From the NCBI GenBank assembly GCA_963930655.1, contig OZ005617.1, positions 8,248,501 to 8,312,500 of the forward strand: a DNA stretch of 64,000 nucleotides, in the 5' to 3' direction. The DNA is from Myrica gale (lineage: Eukaryota; Streptophyta; Magnoliopsida; Fagales; Myricaceae). Shown one piece after another: positions 1 to 11,418 of this stretch. The stretch's first letter is position 1. Each line of letters begins with the position of its first letter. Under the pieces are notes generated by a model. That model had not been told where the DNA came from and did no database searches. It saw only the letters and a program-made list of their open reading frames with translations. The translations under genes and the position numbers were made by a program.

Positions 1-99
1 AATTCTTTTAACCACGAGTAAATGAGATTACATAGGTCAATATTGGAAATTAGCACACATGCATATGCAAGACATTGTATTAGGTATACTTACAGTGAG

Positions 100-1430
100 G
101 TAAAGGAAAGATCCAATTACACCTCGATACCTTGTGTGTTCAACGTATTTACCTTTTTCATCATCTTCCTTTTCCATTCTTGAGATGCTTGCTTCAAGCC
201 ATATAGTGCATGTGTGAGCTTGAACACATGGTGTGGTAGCTTTTCATCTACAAGTCCAGGAGCTTGCTCTACACACACTTCCTCATAAATAATCATTAAG
301 AGATGCATATTTCACAACCAATTGAAATAATTTGAAATGCAAATGCAAGCAATATGTGAATAGATTATAATCTAGCCATAGGAGCAAAAGATTCATCAAA
401 ATCAATTGCATCTTCTAGATTGTAACCTTGGGCTACTAATATTGCCTTCTTCCTTACCACTTCCCCAGATACATCCATTTTGTTTTGAAAATCTCATTGA
501 GTACTAATAACTGGATGATCTTGGAGTCTAGGAACTAGATGTCATACCATATTTTTCTAAAACTTGTTTCTCCACATTACCAATGACTTGATCAATATGA
601 TGATTTCTGACAAACTTCTACGTCTGATAGATTGTTGTTGCTTCGAGGTGCTTCGTTTTCAAGATCTTTTACATTTTGCTCTTGTGGATGAGAAACTCTA
701 TTTTCTTCGCTTGCAGCTGGTTTCTCAACATATTTTTCAAGACCTACAACTTCATTGTAATCATTTCTCATAGAAATGTTAGATTCATTAAATACCACAT
801 GAAAAGATTCTTCAACAACTAGAGTATATTTATTGAAAATACAATTGACTTTACTAGAAGTTGAATAACCAAGAAAGATACCTTCATTTTCTTTTGCATC
901 GAGCTTACCCAAAATATCTTTGTTGTTGTTGAGCACAAAGAATTTGCATCCAAAGCATGCATATGACTAAAGTTGGGTTTTCTATTATTCCATATTTTAT
1001 GAGTTTTCTTAAGAGTATGCCTAATCATGCAACGGTTCAAAACGTGACAAAACATTTTTCATTTTCTAAGGAGATGATCTCTAAATGAACAATATACACA
1101 TTTTCAAATCTAGGTCCAATAAACAAGACTTTCTTGCTGCCAATATTCTCAACAAGATATATTGATGATACAAAAATAATTGGGTTTCTCTTGTCACATA
1201 AATGACCAATACTCAAGAGATTATGCTTTATACCATCAACAAGAAATACAGTTCTCAAATATGGGATTAAGATATATACCAATGATACCAACACCGAGCA
1301 TCTTTCATTCGTCATTGTCACCAAAGGTAACCGAACATTTTCCCTCGAGACAAAGAGATTTAGGCCAACTCTTGTCTCCGATCATGTGCTTGGATCATCC
1401 ATATTGAACTTCAAGCACACCTACAAAAAC
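100..1430 (-). pseudogene. copia pol remnant of element A (PR, partial IN, RT N-terminus)
   Basis: Reading leftwards after gag: a decayed protease segment in which the DSG active-site motif is destroyed (only SKHMIGDKSW-like residues remain), the GAG-pre-integrase segment around 1040-1320 (HNLLSIG), then a jump near 1045 straight to the integrase C-terminal linker (EGIFLGYSTSSK around 850-890). The whole D-D-E integrase core is missing. The RT N-terminus follows at about 117-545, with LTHALYGLKQAS visible at 117-308. Several stops and frameshifts are present. It cannot encode a working polyprotein. Confidence 0.8.
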
Positions 1431-1432
1431 AA

Positions 1433-2785
1433 TCAACTTTTGGTTTTTGGTACCCAAATCTTTTTGGGTCCATTGATGTTAGAAATCACTTCCTTTACCT
1501 TGTCTTTTTGAATCCACACAAACTTAATGCCATGAGTGGATTTCTTTCTAGTTGGACAAGTGTGTGATTTGTGTCCAGATTTACCACAAAAATTGCACAA
1601 TGTAAATGATGGAGATGATTTTATTATCATATAAGAGTAAGATTTTTGATCATTTAAAAAATCATATCCAATGCCACTTTTGTTGAAGCAACATCTTTGA
1701 GAACCAAGAAGAATGTCAAGGTTTTTCTTTCCTTGAGTAAACCTTGCAAGGTCATTTGTAAGGGAGTCAACTTTCACTTTCAAGGTGTCATTTTCATCAA
1801 TCAAAATACTTGACTCAATTTGCAAAGGTTTTTCATTTTCTTTCGTGGTCCTTGCAAGATTATCTTCAAGATATATGACTTGACTCTTCAAAGTATCATT
1901 CTCTTTTGCAATGCTTTCAAAATTATTTTTGAGAGAACAATATTTTGAAAATATTCTTTTTAGTTCAAGGTATTGTTCATTAAACGCATCTTGCAATTCC
2001 TCAAATGAAAAGCATTCAGTAAGTGAATTTTGTACCTCTTCATCGCTTTCCTTTGCTATTAAACAAATGTTTGCAATTTCCTCTTCTTCACTAATAGAGA
2101 CGATTTCTCTTTGGCCTTTTCCTTCAGTTTCGTCTCCTTTTACTTGGTTCATCTCGTGGGTCATAAGAGATCCCATAAGCACATCCAAAGGAAGATTTGT
2201 CAAGTCTTTGGCTTCTTGAATGGCGGTGACCTTGAGTTCCCAAGCTTTTTGTAGGCACCTAAGAATCTTTCTCACCATCTCAACATTAGTATATTCTTTA
2301 CCAAAGGATTTAAGTTCATTTATGATATCGGTAAAGCGAGTAAACATAGATGAGATAGATTCATCAGATTTCATCTTGAAAAACACATAATTATGAACTA
2401 GCATACTAATTTTGTTTTCTTTGACTTGATTTGTACCTTCATGAGCTACTTGGAGTTTATCCCAAATTTGTTTCGCGGTATCACAACCGGAAACACGGTT
2501 GAATTCATTTGCATCAAGTGCACAATACAAAACATTCATAGCTTTCGCATTTAAAGACATAAGTCTAAGATCAACATCATCAAAATCTTTTTCATCCCTC
2601 AACTTACCATCTTTGTCTCTAGGGAATTTAGGTCCATTAGAGATAACTCTCCAAAGTTCATAATCCACGGCTTGGATGTAAATCCTCATCCTAGCCTTCC
2701 AATAATTGTAACAAGTTCCATTGAACAAGGGAGGTCTATTTGTGGATTGACCTTCAGCTAAGGAGGTATTAATAAGGGTTATCAT
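1433..2785 (-). CDS. gag: copia Gag of element A, open 450-residue frame
   Basis: Nucleocapsid/capsid protein of a copia retrotransposon. It opens at an ATG 22 bp inside the primer site and stays open for 450 codons. Residues about 15-35 hold FNGTCYNYWKARMRIYIQA, and the UBN2-type helical domain spans roughly 60-215. A glutamate/lysine-rich coiled-coil-like stretch covers about 245-345. A CCHC knuckle (CNFCGKSGHKSHTC) lies near 400. The frame ends six residues after WVPK with UGA. Compared with element D, about 80-100 residues in the middle, including the first CCHC knuckle, are absent: the chain passes directly from the MTHEMNQ region to EEEEIANICLIA. It may be an active gag of a deleted element or simply not yet decayed. 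Confidence 0.85.
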   Translation of the reverse strand: MITLINTSLAEGQSTNRPPLFNGTCYNYWKARMRIYIQAVDYELWRVISNGPKFPRDKDGKLRDEKDFDDVDLRLMSLNAKAMNVLYCALDANEFNRVSGCDTAKQIWDKLQVAHEGTNQVKENKISMLVHNYVFFKMKSDESISSMFTRFTDIINELKSFGKEYTNVEMVRKILRCLQKAWELKVTAIQEAKDLTNLPLDVLMGSLMTHEMNQVKGDETEGKGQREIVSISEEEEIANICLIAKESDEEVQNSLTECFSFEELQDAFNEQYLELKRIFSKYCSLKNNFESIAKENDTLKSQVIYLEDNLARTTKENEKPLQIESSILIDENDTLKVKVDSLTNDLARFTQGKKNLDILLGSQRCCFNKSGIGYDFLNDQKSYSYMIIKSSPSFTLCNFCGKSGHKSHTCPTRKKSTHGIKFVWIQKDKVKEVISNINGPKKIWVPKTKS

Positions 2786-2806
2786 AGATAGAGATAATAA
2801 ACCTCA

Positions 2807-2818
2807 GCTCTGATACCA
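2807..2818 (-). other. primer-binding site of element A
   Basis: The minus strand reads TGGTATCAGAGC, complementary to the 3' end of plant initiator tRNA-Met, the usual copia primer. It lies two bases inside the LTR edge at 2821 and fixes the LTR boundary and the orientation. Confidence 0.85.
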
Positions 2819-3855
2819 ATTGTGAGTCTAAATGACAACCCAAGAGGGGGGGTGAATTGGGTTTTTAAAAAACTTAACACTTTTTGAGTAAATATGCATA
2901 TCTAAAAACTACCCCTCTTTAACAAATAATAATGTTGATCTAAAAGAGTCTAATGCTATACCAAATATAAGCAATGAATGATAAAACATAAATCTCCACA
3001 AATATGAATAAGTACTAAAATGTAAGAGAGATAGAGTTAGAGAGATGACACCGTAGTTTTTAGGTGGTTCGGCCAAACACGTGCCTATGTCCACCCCCAA
3101 GGCAATTGACTTCCTTGGGCTTCCTCCACTATTCTCCAAATAGCGAATACACCTTAGCTTCTCGGGTGCTAAGGAACCTTTACAAAGCATTTTGCGAGCT
3201 CACCCTTCAGCTCTCACAAATCCTAACAATCTAGAGGATTTCTTCTACTCTCACAAGTAGGACCAAGTGTTTTCCGAGCTTACACTTTAACTCTCTTACA
3301 AATCCTCAAAACTAGAGGATTTCCTCTACTCTCACAAGTAGGACCAAGTGTTTTCCCAACACTCAAAGGTTTTACAAATAATGGCTACAAAGAAGGCTCT
3401 CTAAGCCGAATGAGCGAATGAAGATCTCAATACATGAGGAATGACTCTCTAAGCCGAATATGCCAATGAAAAGCTCAAATCGTATGGAATGTATCTCTAA
3501 GCCAAATTAGCAAGTATGAAGCTCAATAAAGGTAAGAAGATAAGATTAGTGAAGGAAACCTAATGTTTGGCTGGTGTGAGCACAAGATTCCTTGCTAGGT
3601 GTGGTTTTCCCTCTTCTTCAAATGACTTCTCTCTCTAGAAGTTAGGGCAAAGTGAGTTTGAAAGTGGATTGTCCCTTCTTTAAGAAATCTCTCTCTTTGG
3701 AGGCTTGATCTTCGATGATGAGCAAGAGAGGAGGATTTGAGAATGAGAGCTTCGTTCTTGAATGATTTAGCAAGTGAAATCTTTGGATTTTGGACTTTCT
3801 CTCTCTAGATGTGTAATATATGTCGAGCTCTCTCTTCTCTCTCTCCATCTTCTTC

Positions 3856-3864
3856 TTTTTATAG
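3856..3864 (-). promoter_or_regulatory. TATA box of LTR A
   Basis: The minus strand reads CTATAAAAAG. It lies about 110 bp downstream (in the sense of transcription) of the palindrome array, the expected place for the U3 core promoter. Confidence 0.6.
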
Positions 3865-3970
3865 CTTCTAGGTCTTCTTTTAATGTTAGAGTGCCGTTGG
3901 AGGTCATTTGAGGCAATTTGGAGAAGTTTTGAGCGATCTGGCGTCTTTCCAGGAAATCTGAAAATTCGCA

Positions 3971-4325
3971 CAATGTGTCGACACATTGATTGTATGTGTT
4001 GACACATTGAAATTGATCCTAAAATGCAAAGTCTCGGGTGTTAGTTCAATGTTGCGATACCATGGTCCAATGTGTCGACACCTTCAACATTTAGTCAAAA
4101 AAATCGTTTTGAAGGCCAGAAAATGCAAACTCTCGGGTGTTAGTTCAATGTGTCGACACTATGCTCCAATGTGTGGACACTATGCTCCAATGTGTCGACA
4201 CCATGCTCCAATGTGTCGACACTTCCAACACTTAGCCAAAAAATCACTTTGAATCCTAGAAAATGCAAACTCTCAGGTAGTAGTGCAATGTGTCGACATC
4301 ATCCAACAATGTGTCGACACTTATA
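3971..4325. repeat. array of GTCGAC-centred palindromes in U3 of element A
   Basis: About nine or ten copies of TGTGTCGACAC or one-base variants. The best is the perfect 18-bp palindrome CAATGTGTCGACACATTG at 3971-3988. Others start near 3993, 4069, 4149, 4170, 4189, 4211, 4288 and 4310. They sit in a larger repeated module that starts with CTCTCGGGTGTTAG and carries palindromes about 20-22 bp apart, roughly two helical turns. The spacing and the position upstream of TATA suggest protein-binding enhancer sites; this is inference. Confidence 0.8.
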
Positions 4326-4665
4326 AGTGCTGGAGAGTTTTTCAGCAACTTCAAAGTGTCCAATCCATTTCAACTTTCTTTAAACACCTACAATATGAAA
4401 AATTGATCTTATCAACTTGTGTAATGGTGTTTAAGTATATTTAAAAATTATTTAAAGAAATAACCTCAATCTTTGAAATATACTTTAGAAATTTTGGATT
4501 GTAAAGATAAATTTAAGAATCTTCAAAGCACTTAGAAACATTTGAAATATGATTTAGAAAAATAGTGGATTGACCATGTAAAATCTAAAGTCTTCAAAAC
4601 TTAGAAACTTTTGTTATCATCAAAATCAATTATGGATTGTTTACAAAACAACTTTGGGCAAACAC

Positions 4666-5963
4666 TTGCCTTGTTCCTTACCACAACCCCAGATTCATTC
4701 ATTTAATTTCGAAAAACTCATTTTGTGCCAATAACTGGATGATCCTCAAGTCTAGAAACTAGATGTCATACTTGGTCTTTCTCAAACTGTTTTAACTCAT
4801 CTTCATTAGCATGGACCCAACTTTCATCATCTTCAACCTCATAAATATTCTTAGGCTCAATTTGAGAAAGTAAAACATAATTGTTAGCATGGTATAACGA
4901 AGAGCGAGTACTTACATCTTTCTCTACTTTGCCAATGACTTGATCAATAGGATGATTTTTGATGAACTTCCATGTCTTTGATAGATCATTGTGTCTTTGA
5001 GACGTTTCTTCTTCAATTTCTTGTACACCTTGCTCTTGTGTGCCTTGCTCTTGTGTGTGAGAAACTACTTTTTCTTCATTTGGTGTTGGTTTCTCAATAA
5101 ATATTTTGAGAATCTATTCATGTTTATTTCTTCGCTTGTTGTTGGTTTCTCAAATAATTTTCCACGGTCACTCCTTATGCTAGAAATAGCAAAACATTTT
5201 TCATTTTTAATCCTCTTGCTTAGTTTTTCAAAAGCATTAAAGGCCTCATCATTGTGAATTAGGAATAGAACCCATGTGAATCTACTGTAATCATCATCAA
5301 CAACAAAGTCATAACGTTTGCCACCCAAACTTGACTTTCGAGTTGGACCAAACAAGTCCATGTGTAGATACGATGTTTTTGGATTTAAGCGAAGTTCTAG
5401 TTTGTTTGTCTTTTTGACAAGCTACGCAAATTTTATCCCTTTCAAAAACATTGTCAGACAAACCTGAAATAAATTCTTTATTGGCTAGTTTTGAAATTAA
5501 GTCCATAGTTACATGAGCAAGTCTTTTATGCAACAACGAACTATCCTTGTCACTTAGAACATAAAAGCATTTTACATTTTCGAAAGAAATATTCTCTAAG
5601 TTCACAATATACAGATTTTCACATCTGTAGAAGTTTTTGCTTTCTATATTTTCACCAATACATATTGATGATTCAAATATGACTCAGTTTCCCTTGTCGC
5701 ATATTTAACTAAGGCTTAATAGGTTTTCTTTCAAACCATCAACAAAGAGAACATGTTCAATAGTGGGATTAGGAGTCATACCTACATTTCCAATACCAAG
5801 AATTCTTCCTTTACCATTATCACCAAATGTAATTGAACCTTTTTTCTTTTGGACAAAGAGATTTGAACCAACTCTTGTCTCTAGTCATGTACTTAGAGCA
5901 TCCACTATTAAGAACTCAATGTTACTTGACTTCAGTCCTCTTCAAGCACTCCTACAAAAAGGA
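4666..5963 (-). pseudogene. copia pol remnant of element B (PR, partial IN, linker)
   Basis: Reading leftwards from the gag stop: a protease remnant with NSGCSKYMT in place of the usual DSGC, so the catalytic aspartate is lost. Then come GAG-pre-integrase (LLHKRLAHV, 5309-5605) with zinc ligands CVAC, and an integrase start (MDLFGPTRKSS, 5065-5361) retaining the first catalytic Asp and the SDRG second Asp. The frame then jumps from SDRGK to the linker (EKPTTSEE), so the rest of the core is deleted. The leftmost 300 bp correspond to the region just before RT. Many frameshifts are present. Confidence 0.75.
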
Positions 5964-7615
5964 TCAAGTCTCGATTTTTGGTAACCAAATATTTTTGGGT
6001 CATTTGGTGTTAGAAATGGTTTATTTCATCTTGTCTTTAGGCATCCATACAAATTTTATTCCACTAGAAGATTTCTTTCTAGCTGGACAATTGTGCGAAA
6101 TATGTAGAAAATTTACCACACAAGTTGCACAAAGTAAATGATGAAGAGGATTTTGTGATCATATAGGAATAAAGTTTTTGATCACTAAAAGAATCATATC
6201 CAATACCACTTTTGTTGAAGCAACATCTTTGAAAACTGAGAAGAATGTTAAGGTTTCTTTTTCCTTAAGTAAATCTTGCAAAATCATTTGTAAGAGAGTC
6301 AACTTTCATTTTCAAAGTATCGTTTTTAGCTAATAAAGTGTTTGACTCATTTTGTAAACATTTTTCATTTTCTTTTGTAGATATTGCAAGATCTTTTCTA
6401 AGAGATACGACTTGATTTTTTAAAATATTATTCTCTTTTGAAATACTTTCAAAAATTTTTTTTGAGACAACAATACATTGAGAAAATTCTTTTTAGTTCA
6501 AGATCTTGTTCATCAAAAGCATCTTGTAACTCATCAAAGTAAAAACATTGATTAAAAGAAGATTCTACCTCATTCTCACTTTCCTTAGCCACCAAACAAA
6601 GGTTTGCAACTTCATCTTCATTTCTTTCACTTTCTTTGTCATCGGATACTCCCCATGCAGCCATTAAAGCTTTATTCTTGTCTTTGAAGTCTCTTGACTT
6701 ATTGTAAGGTTCCGTGTTAGGACATTTTGACTTGATACTGTCCCGAAATTTTGCAACAAAAAAAATAGTCTCATTCTTTTTGCTGCTATCTCCTTTGAAG
6801 TTGGTATTTCTCGGATATCTCTTATCTCCTTGTTTCTTATGAAAGAATTTCTTGAACTTCTTTACAAACAATGACATTTCTTCATAGTCTTCCGATGATT
6901 CATATTTGGTGGAGTATGATGTTTTTAAGGTAATTCCTCTTTCTTTTTCCTTCATCCTCATCTCCTTTAATTGGTTTATCTCGTGAGTCGTGAGAGATCC
7001 CATGAGCTCGTCTAGAGATAACTTAGTTAAATCTTTGGCTTCTCGAATAGTTGTAACTTTTGGTTCCTAAACTTTAGGAAGACACCTACAAATATTTCTT
7101 ACCATTTCAACGTTAGTGTATTCCTTGCCAAGAGATTTAAGGTCATTTATGATATCAGTGAAACGAGTAAACACAGAAGCAATTGATTCATCAGATTTCA
7201 TCTTAAATAGCTCATAACTACGAACTAGCATGCATATTTGTTTTCCTTGACTTGATTCGTACCCTCATGTAAAATAAGCAATTTTCCCTTATTTGTTGAG
7301 CAGTATCATAACTAGAAATATGATTGAATTCATTTGAATCAATAGCGTCATACAAGACATTCATGACTTTAGAATTTAAAGACATGAGTTTAAGATCAGC
7401 ATTGTCCCAATTCTTTCCTTCTTTCAACTTACGTTCTTTGTCTCTAGGAAATTTGGGACCGTTAAGATAACTATCCAAAATTCATCATCCACAGCTTGGA
7501 TATAGATCCTCATCCTTGCTTTCCAATAGTTGTAGCAAGTTCCATTAAACAAAAGAGCTCTATTAGTAGATTTAGCTTCAGCCAACAATGAGCTAACAAG
7601 GGTTGTCATTACCAA
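5964..7615 (-). pseudogene. gag: copia gag of element B, broken
   Basis: It starts with ATG around 7609-7615 and FNGTCYNYWKARMRIYIQA, as in elements A and D. Frameshifts near 7440 and 7200 and further ones between 6449 and 5990 split it into three main pieces (7424-7615, 7218-7478, 6449-7003). Unlike A, this gag keeps the lysine-rich central segment (FKKFFHKKQGDKRYPR). The C-terminus ends in WLPKIET followed by UGA at 5964-5966, the same place as in the other copies. Confidence 0.75.
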
Positions 7616-7644
7616 GGGTATTAAACCTCAGCGTCGATACAAAT

Positions 7645-8735
7645 TGTTAGTCTAGGTGAAAACCCAAGAGGGGGTGAATTGAGTTGTAATAAAAATTGAA
7701 ACGTTTTCGATAAAAACTCAGATCTCAAAATGTTTCAAGTATAATAAATCGCAGCAAACTAAATAATGACAATAAAGTGAGAGAGTTAAGGAGGAGAGAT
7801 GACACTAATATTTTTAGGTGGTTCGGCAAAGACTTGCCTAGGTCCACCTTAGCTTTCGGGTGCTAAGTAACCGTCACAAGTGTTTGTCTGGGTCATGCTC
7901 CAACTCTTACAACAAATCTTACACTCGGTAAGATTTCTTCTATCCTCACAGGTAGGCCCAAGTGTATCCCACACTTTCACGTTTTTCAAGGTTAAATAAA
8001 AGACAAGGCACATAAAGATTGATGTGAAAATACAAGGCACATAAAGAGCAAGAACACAAAGATCAGAGACTGAATGATAAAGTAATGACAAGTGGCAGTA
8101 GTAGCTTTTCTAAGGATTTGTGCAAGCTTTCTTCTTTTGATCTTTTCTCTCTCTTGGTGGGCTAGGTTTAGATTGATGGTGCAAGTGGTAGCCTTTTGTC
8201 TCTCCATCTTGTTGTATTTAAAGCATTCTATCTTGGGTGGTCCCCAAGGGCCTTTTTTTAATGTTGGAGAGGTGCCCTAAGTGCACAACATCTTAAAATC
8301 AGAGCTGATGTCATTTTTAATGAAACAGGAATTCGGCACCATCTTCACGTCTGAAAACAAGCTCTCGGGTGTCAATGGCATGTGTCGACATCATCTTCTT
8401 ATGTGTCGACACTTTGCTTCGCTATGTGTCGTCACCCTCAAAATGGCGCTCGGGTTGCAGTGCGATGTGTCGACACTTACTTCCAATATGTCGACACCAT
8501 CTCTGCTGGAGGAGTTTTTTAGTACTTCAGAGATATGCAATCCTTGAAGTTTGAGCTACAGTGTTTTGTACTTTAATAGGGATATATATCATTGAGAGGG
8601 ACTAAATCCAATTAAATAGCCTTAAGGGAATTGTGGATTGACCACCGCATGATCTAAATACTCTAAAGCTATTTTTTTCATTTGTTATCATCAAAATCGA
8701 GTTAAATAAGCTCAAGGAGCAACCTTGGGCTAACA
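7645..8735 (-). repeat. 5' LTR of element B (about 1.09 kb)
   Basis: The plus strand starts TGTTAGTC directly after a mutated primer site (7629-7644) and ends CCTTGGGCTAACA. The start of transcript-like sequence, the TATA box (minus strand CTTTAAATAC at 8214-8223) and five GTCGAC palindromes (about 8373-8495) are arranged as in LTR A. The same LTR type occurs as the interrupted solo LTR at 21284-32863. Confidence 0.8.
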
Positions 8736-8767
8736 TATGTAATTGTGAGTGGATGGGGTTTTAGTTG

Positions 8768-8788
8768 GAGAGAGAGAGAGAGAGAGAG
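8768..8788. repeat. (AG)n microsatellite
   Basis: About ten uninterrupted GA dinucleotides, 30 bp beyond the LTR of element B. Confidence 0.95.
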
Positions 8789-10186
8789 CACTTGTGTATT
8801 TAACAGTGCTAGTATCATACTCTACGTTTCCTGATAGGTTTCTCCCTATCATTTTTTTTGTACAGGTAAACCTTCCCATTGAATGACGTTAATGTTATAG
8901 TCCTGCTATTTTCATGTTCTGTGTTGTGTAGACCAACACCCTTGGCTACACTATCATATATGTGTGGCCAGAGCTTCCTGGTTGAACTTTGTAATTTTTC
9001 TTTAATTCTACTAACCAGTTACCCAACAACAAAAAAATCCATCTTTCGTGTCATATTGATCTTGATATATGATTACAATATGTTGTTTCTCTTGTCAGCT
9101 CTTATCGCTCATTTTGACATCTTAATTTATTGTTCTTACTCAGTTTTCTTTCGTTCATTTTGCTCAGATGACTAAGCATATTTTCGATGTCCAACATAAC
9201 ATTCAAGACCCAAGATGTGTTATATATATGATCACTGGATTTTCTTAGGGCCATAGAAATTACTAGCGTACTTCACAAAGATATTCATTACATTCATACT
9301 CATGTCATATAAAAATTCATTGACTATGTCCTAACCCTAGAAGAAGAAAACTAGCAAATCTTGAGCTAATATTAGTCCAATTATTTATCAAACATAAATT
9401 CGAATTCAACGTTCTTAACAAAAATTCATCAGCTAATATTAAAGAAAGAAGAAAAAATCTTGAGCTTCGATGTTCCTCCTCTATGAGTAACATTTTTAAT
9501 CTGTTTTAACTTCTCTTTTAAAACCCCTCCAATTTATGCGACGTCTTTGGATTGAAATCAGTTTGGTGCACGATTTTTTCCAAGATTGTTTCTTTGAAAA
9601 TCGTAGTCTGGACGATTATTGGAACCATGCGAACATTTTCAAAACGACGTCATTGCTTTTCATTTCTCCGGACATATTTTCAAACGGTCATTTGTGTGTT
9701 CGTACGGTTATTTTTAAATTTTTATTTTAAAGTTGCATTGCATATAGTTGGCCTTAGACGCGTTTGGGAATTACCCTGCAATTCGGTTGCCAAAGGTGCG
9801 GTAATTCCCAAATTTTCCAAGATATGGACGGTAACATGCGTATACATTACGTTCATTATGGATAGTCTAATCTTAGATGAGATAGGACGTGTCACCTAGA
9901 GAAAGAAGGTGATGGAGGAGAAATATCAATCTTGTGTGCATGATCACTTTTGTGTCTTACACTAATTTTTGCAAATGTTCTTTGTTTTACAAATATTTGT
10001 TTGCAGCTAGCATCTAGACGAGCTCAGACAGCTTTGAGACGATCTACATGTATTGACATTTGGACTGGTTGAACGAGTAGTTTTCTATTCTGGATGTGTA
10101 GTTAATAGAGTTTGGTTTCAAACTGGTGATCATAAACAGTTTTGTAGTACACAGAATAGCGGAGTGGTTATTACGAGAGACCATGA
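8789..10186. other. non-coding interval
   Basis: No convincing gene. The part at 9530-9900 carries GTCTGGACGATT and CGGACAT words resembling the CACTA-like small elements elsewhere in the window. A perfect 13-bp inverted repeat TTTGGGAATTACC lies at 9763-9775 and 9800-9812 with a 24-bp loop, probably a MITE remnant. The rest is unremarkable AT-rich sequence. Confidence 0.5.
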
Positions 10187-11418
10187 TATAATTCCTAGGA
10201 TTAAGGCAACCTAAGAGGACGTGAATTGGGTTTCCAAACCTTTTCGCCTTTATCCCACAAAATCGTGTTTACAAAGTATATACTAGTTTAACATAAGTAT
10301 ATTGATGCAACAAGTAAATCAGCGCAAAATATAAAAATTAGGGTTAAACAAGCGAACACAAGATTTTTAGGTGGTTCGGCAAACACCACCTACATCCACC
10401 CCTCAAGCTTCTTTCTAAGCCTTAAGATTTTCCCACTTTCTTCCAAATAGTGTACACTCTAGCTTCCGGGTGCTAGAAAACCTTACAAGTTCTTTCTTGG
10501 GGCAACACTCACAACCCAAGTTATTTTTCGGGCGCACCACACACAACGTAACTAAGCTTGAGATATATACTCTCTAACCTTATTCTTAGTAAACAACCTA
10601 ACTAAAGGAACAATTTCTTTTGAATAGGAAGATACAAAGATTAAACTCTCTCAAAGAGTGGATAAGAAAATGGAAAGCTCGCTACAAGAAATGTAGCTTT
10701 GGGTGACAACTACTTGGGTGACAAAGTAAAATCCGTCACTAAAAATAACCTTTTTATGACAAAAATTAACAAATTCATCACTAAACGCAGGTAATGCCCA
10801 ATAAAATAGTCTGGACGTCCCCCAAATTCGTTCGCACGCTTTAGTTGGGTGTCAAACTTGAATTTCATCATCAAAACTTGACAAACATAATTTGTCCCGT
10901 AGACAAAAACCATTCACAAGTTGGAACAATGTGTTGTCACGTTTAAGCTTGGTGATGAACTTAACTTTTGTCACCAAAACAACCTGTTCGTGCATTGAAA
11001 TAACGTTTGTACTAGTTCAAAGATAATTAAACTCTTCGGTCGATTGCTTCATGTGTTTTTGATATTTTTTAAATCTCAATTTCAAAAACCAACTTCCCAA
11101 AAGTATAACCAAGGCTTGAGCAATTATATTGGGATGATTTGAAGACACTTAAAGCTGCATTTTGGTTGTCAAATTTGTGATAAGAAGATTATGCACGGTT
11201 TAAAGATATGCAAGTGTATGATTCAAATCCTTGTCAAAAGTGAAACTAAGAGTTATAAGGTTATACCATATTGTCTTGAATCTTCACTTTTGAGCTCCTT
11301 GCATCTTCTTGCCTTTGGCTCTTCGATAAAAATTTTTTTGTGTTTATAGATGTCTTTTTTGTAAACTTAATCTATTTATTAAAATTATCAAAATATAGAT
11401 TATGAACAAAAGCCAACA
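10187..11418 (-). repeat. 3' LTR of element C, with a foreign central segment
   Basis: It begins TATAATTCCTAGG (first bases TA instead of TG) and ends AAAGCCAACA. About 10680-11060 is unlike the other C-type LTRs: it starts CGCTACAAGAAATG and contains TTGGGTGACAA and TTGGGTGTCAAAC, so a CACTA-like small element has replaced or entered the palindrome region. Flanking parts align to 14032-14916 and 21310-22553. Confidence 0.8.
10680..11016. mobile_element. CACTA-like MITE inside LTR of element C
   Basis: The left end CGCTACAAGAAAT is one base off the CACTACAAGAAAT terminus seen at 63357-63369. The interior carries GGGTGACAA and TGGGTGTCAAAC words shared with the copies ending at 52430, 56243 and 63369. 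The right end is degenerate (GTTTGTACTAG), so that boundary is approximate. Confidence 0.5.

Larger units (their letters stand above)
1..4664 (-). mobile_element. Ty1/copia (Sirevirus-like) element A, partial
   Basis: Minus-strand LTR retrotransposon. From right to left it shows an LTR (2821-4664), a tRNA-Met-type primer site, an open gag and a damaged pol that runs off the left edge, so the 3' LTR and target duplication cannot be seen. Gag carries a UBN2/copia-type N-terminus (FNGTCYNYWKARM) and a CCHC knuckle followed by GPKKIWVPK, typical of Sirevirus-type copia. The integrase core is deleted. The right end abuts pol sequence of element B rather than clean flanking DNA. Confidence 0.85.
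2821..4664 (-). repeat. 5' LTR of element A (about 1.84 kb)
   Basis: The plus strand begins TGTGAGTC next to the primer site and ends TTTGGGCAAACA, the counterpart of the conserved TTGGGCTAACA end of the related LTRs. It contains a GTCGAC-palindrome array (3971-4325), a TATA box on the minus strand and a long transcribed leader. Relatives in the window are at 7645-8735, 21284-32863 (interrupted), 23505-24971 and 31380-32641. Confidence 0.8.
4665..8735 (-). mobile_element. Ty1/copia (Sirevirus-like) element B, 3'-truncated
   Basis: Minus-strand element with LTR 7645-8735, a degenerate primer site, broken gag and partial pol. Its pol stops abruptly at the LTR of element A, so reverse transcriptase, RNase H and the 3' LTR are missing. 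It is related to A and D but a different subfamily: its LTR is only about 1.09 kb. Confidence 0.8.

Noticed and set aside
1911..2219. Plus-strand frame inside gag of element A
   Set aside because: Antisense shadow of the 450-codon gag; no motif of its own.
3971..4325. CRISPR-like array of short repeats
   Set aside because: Repeats are palindromic, with variable short spacers, in LTRs of plant retrotransposons; no cas-like genes and the host is eukaryotic.
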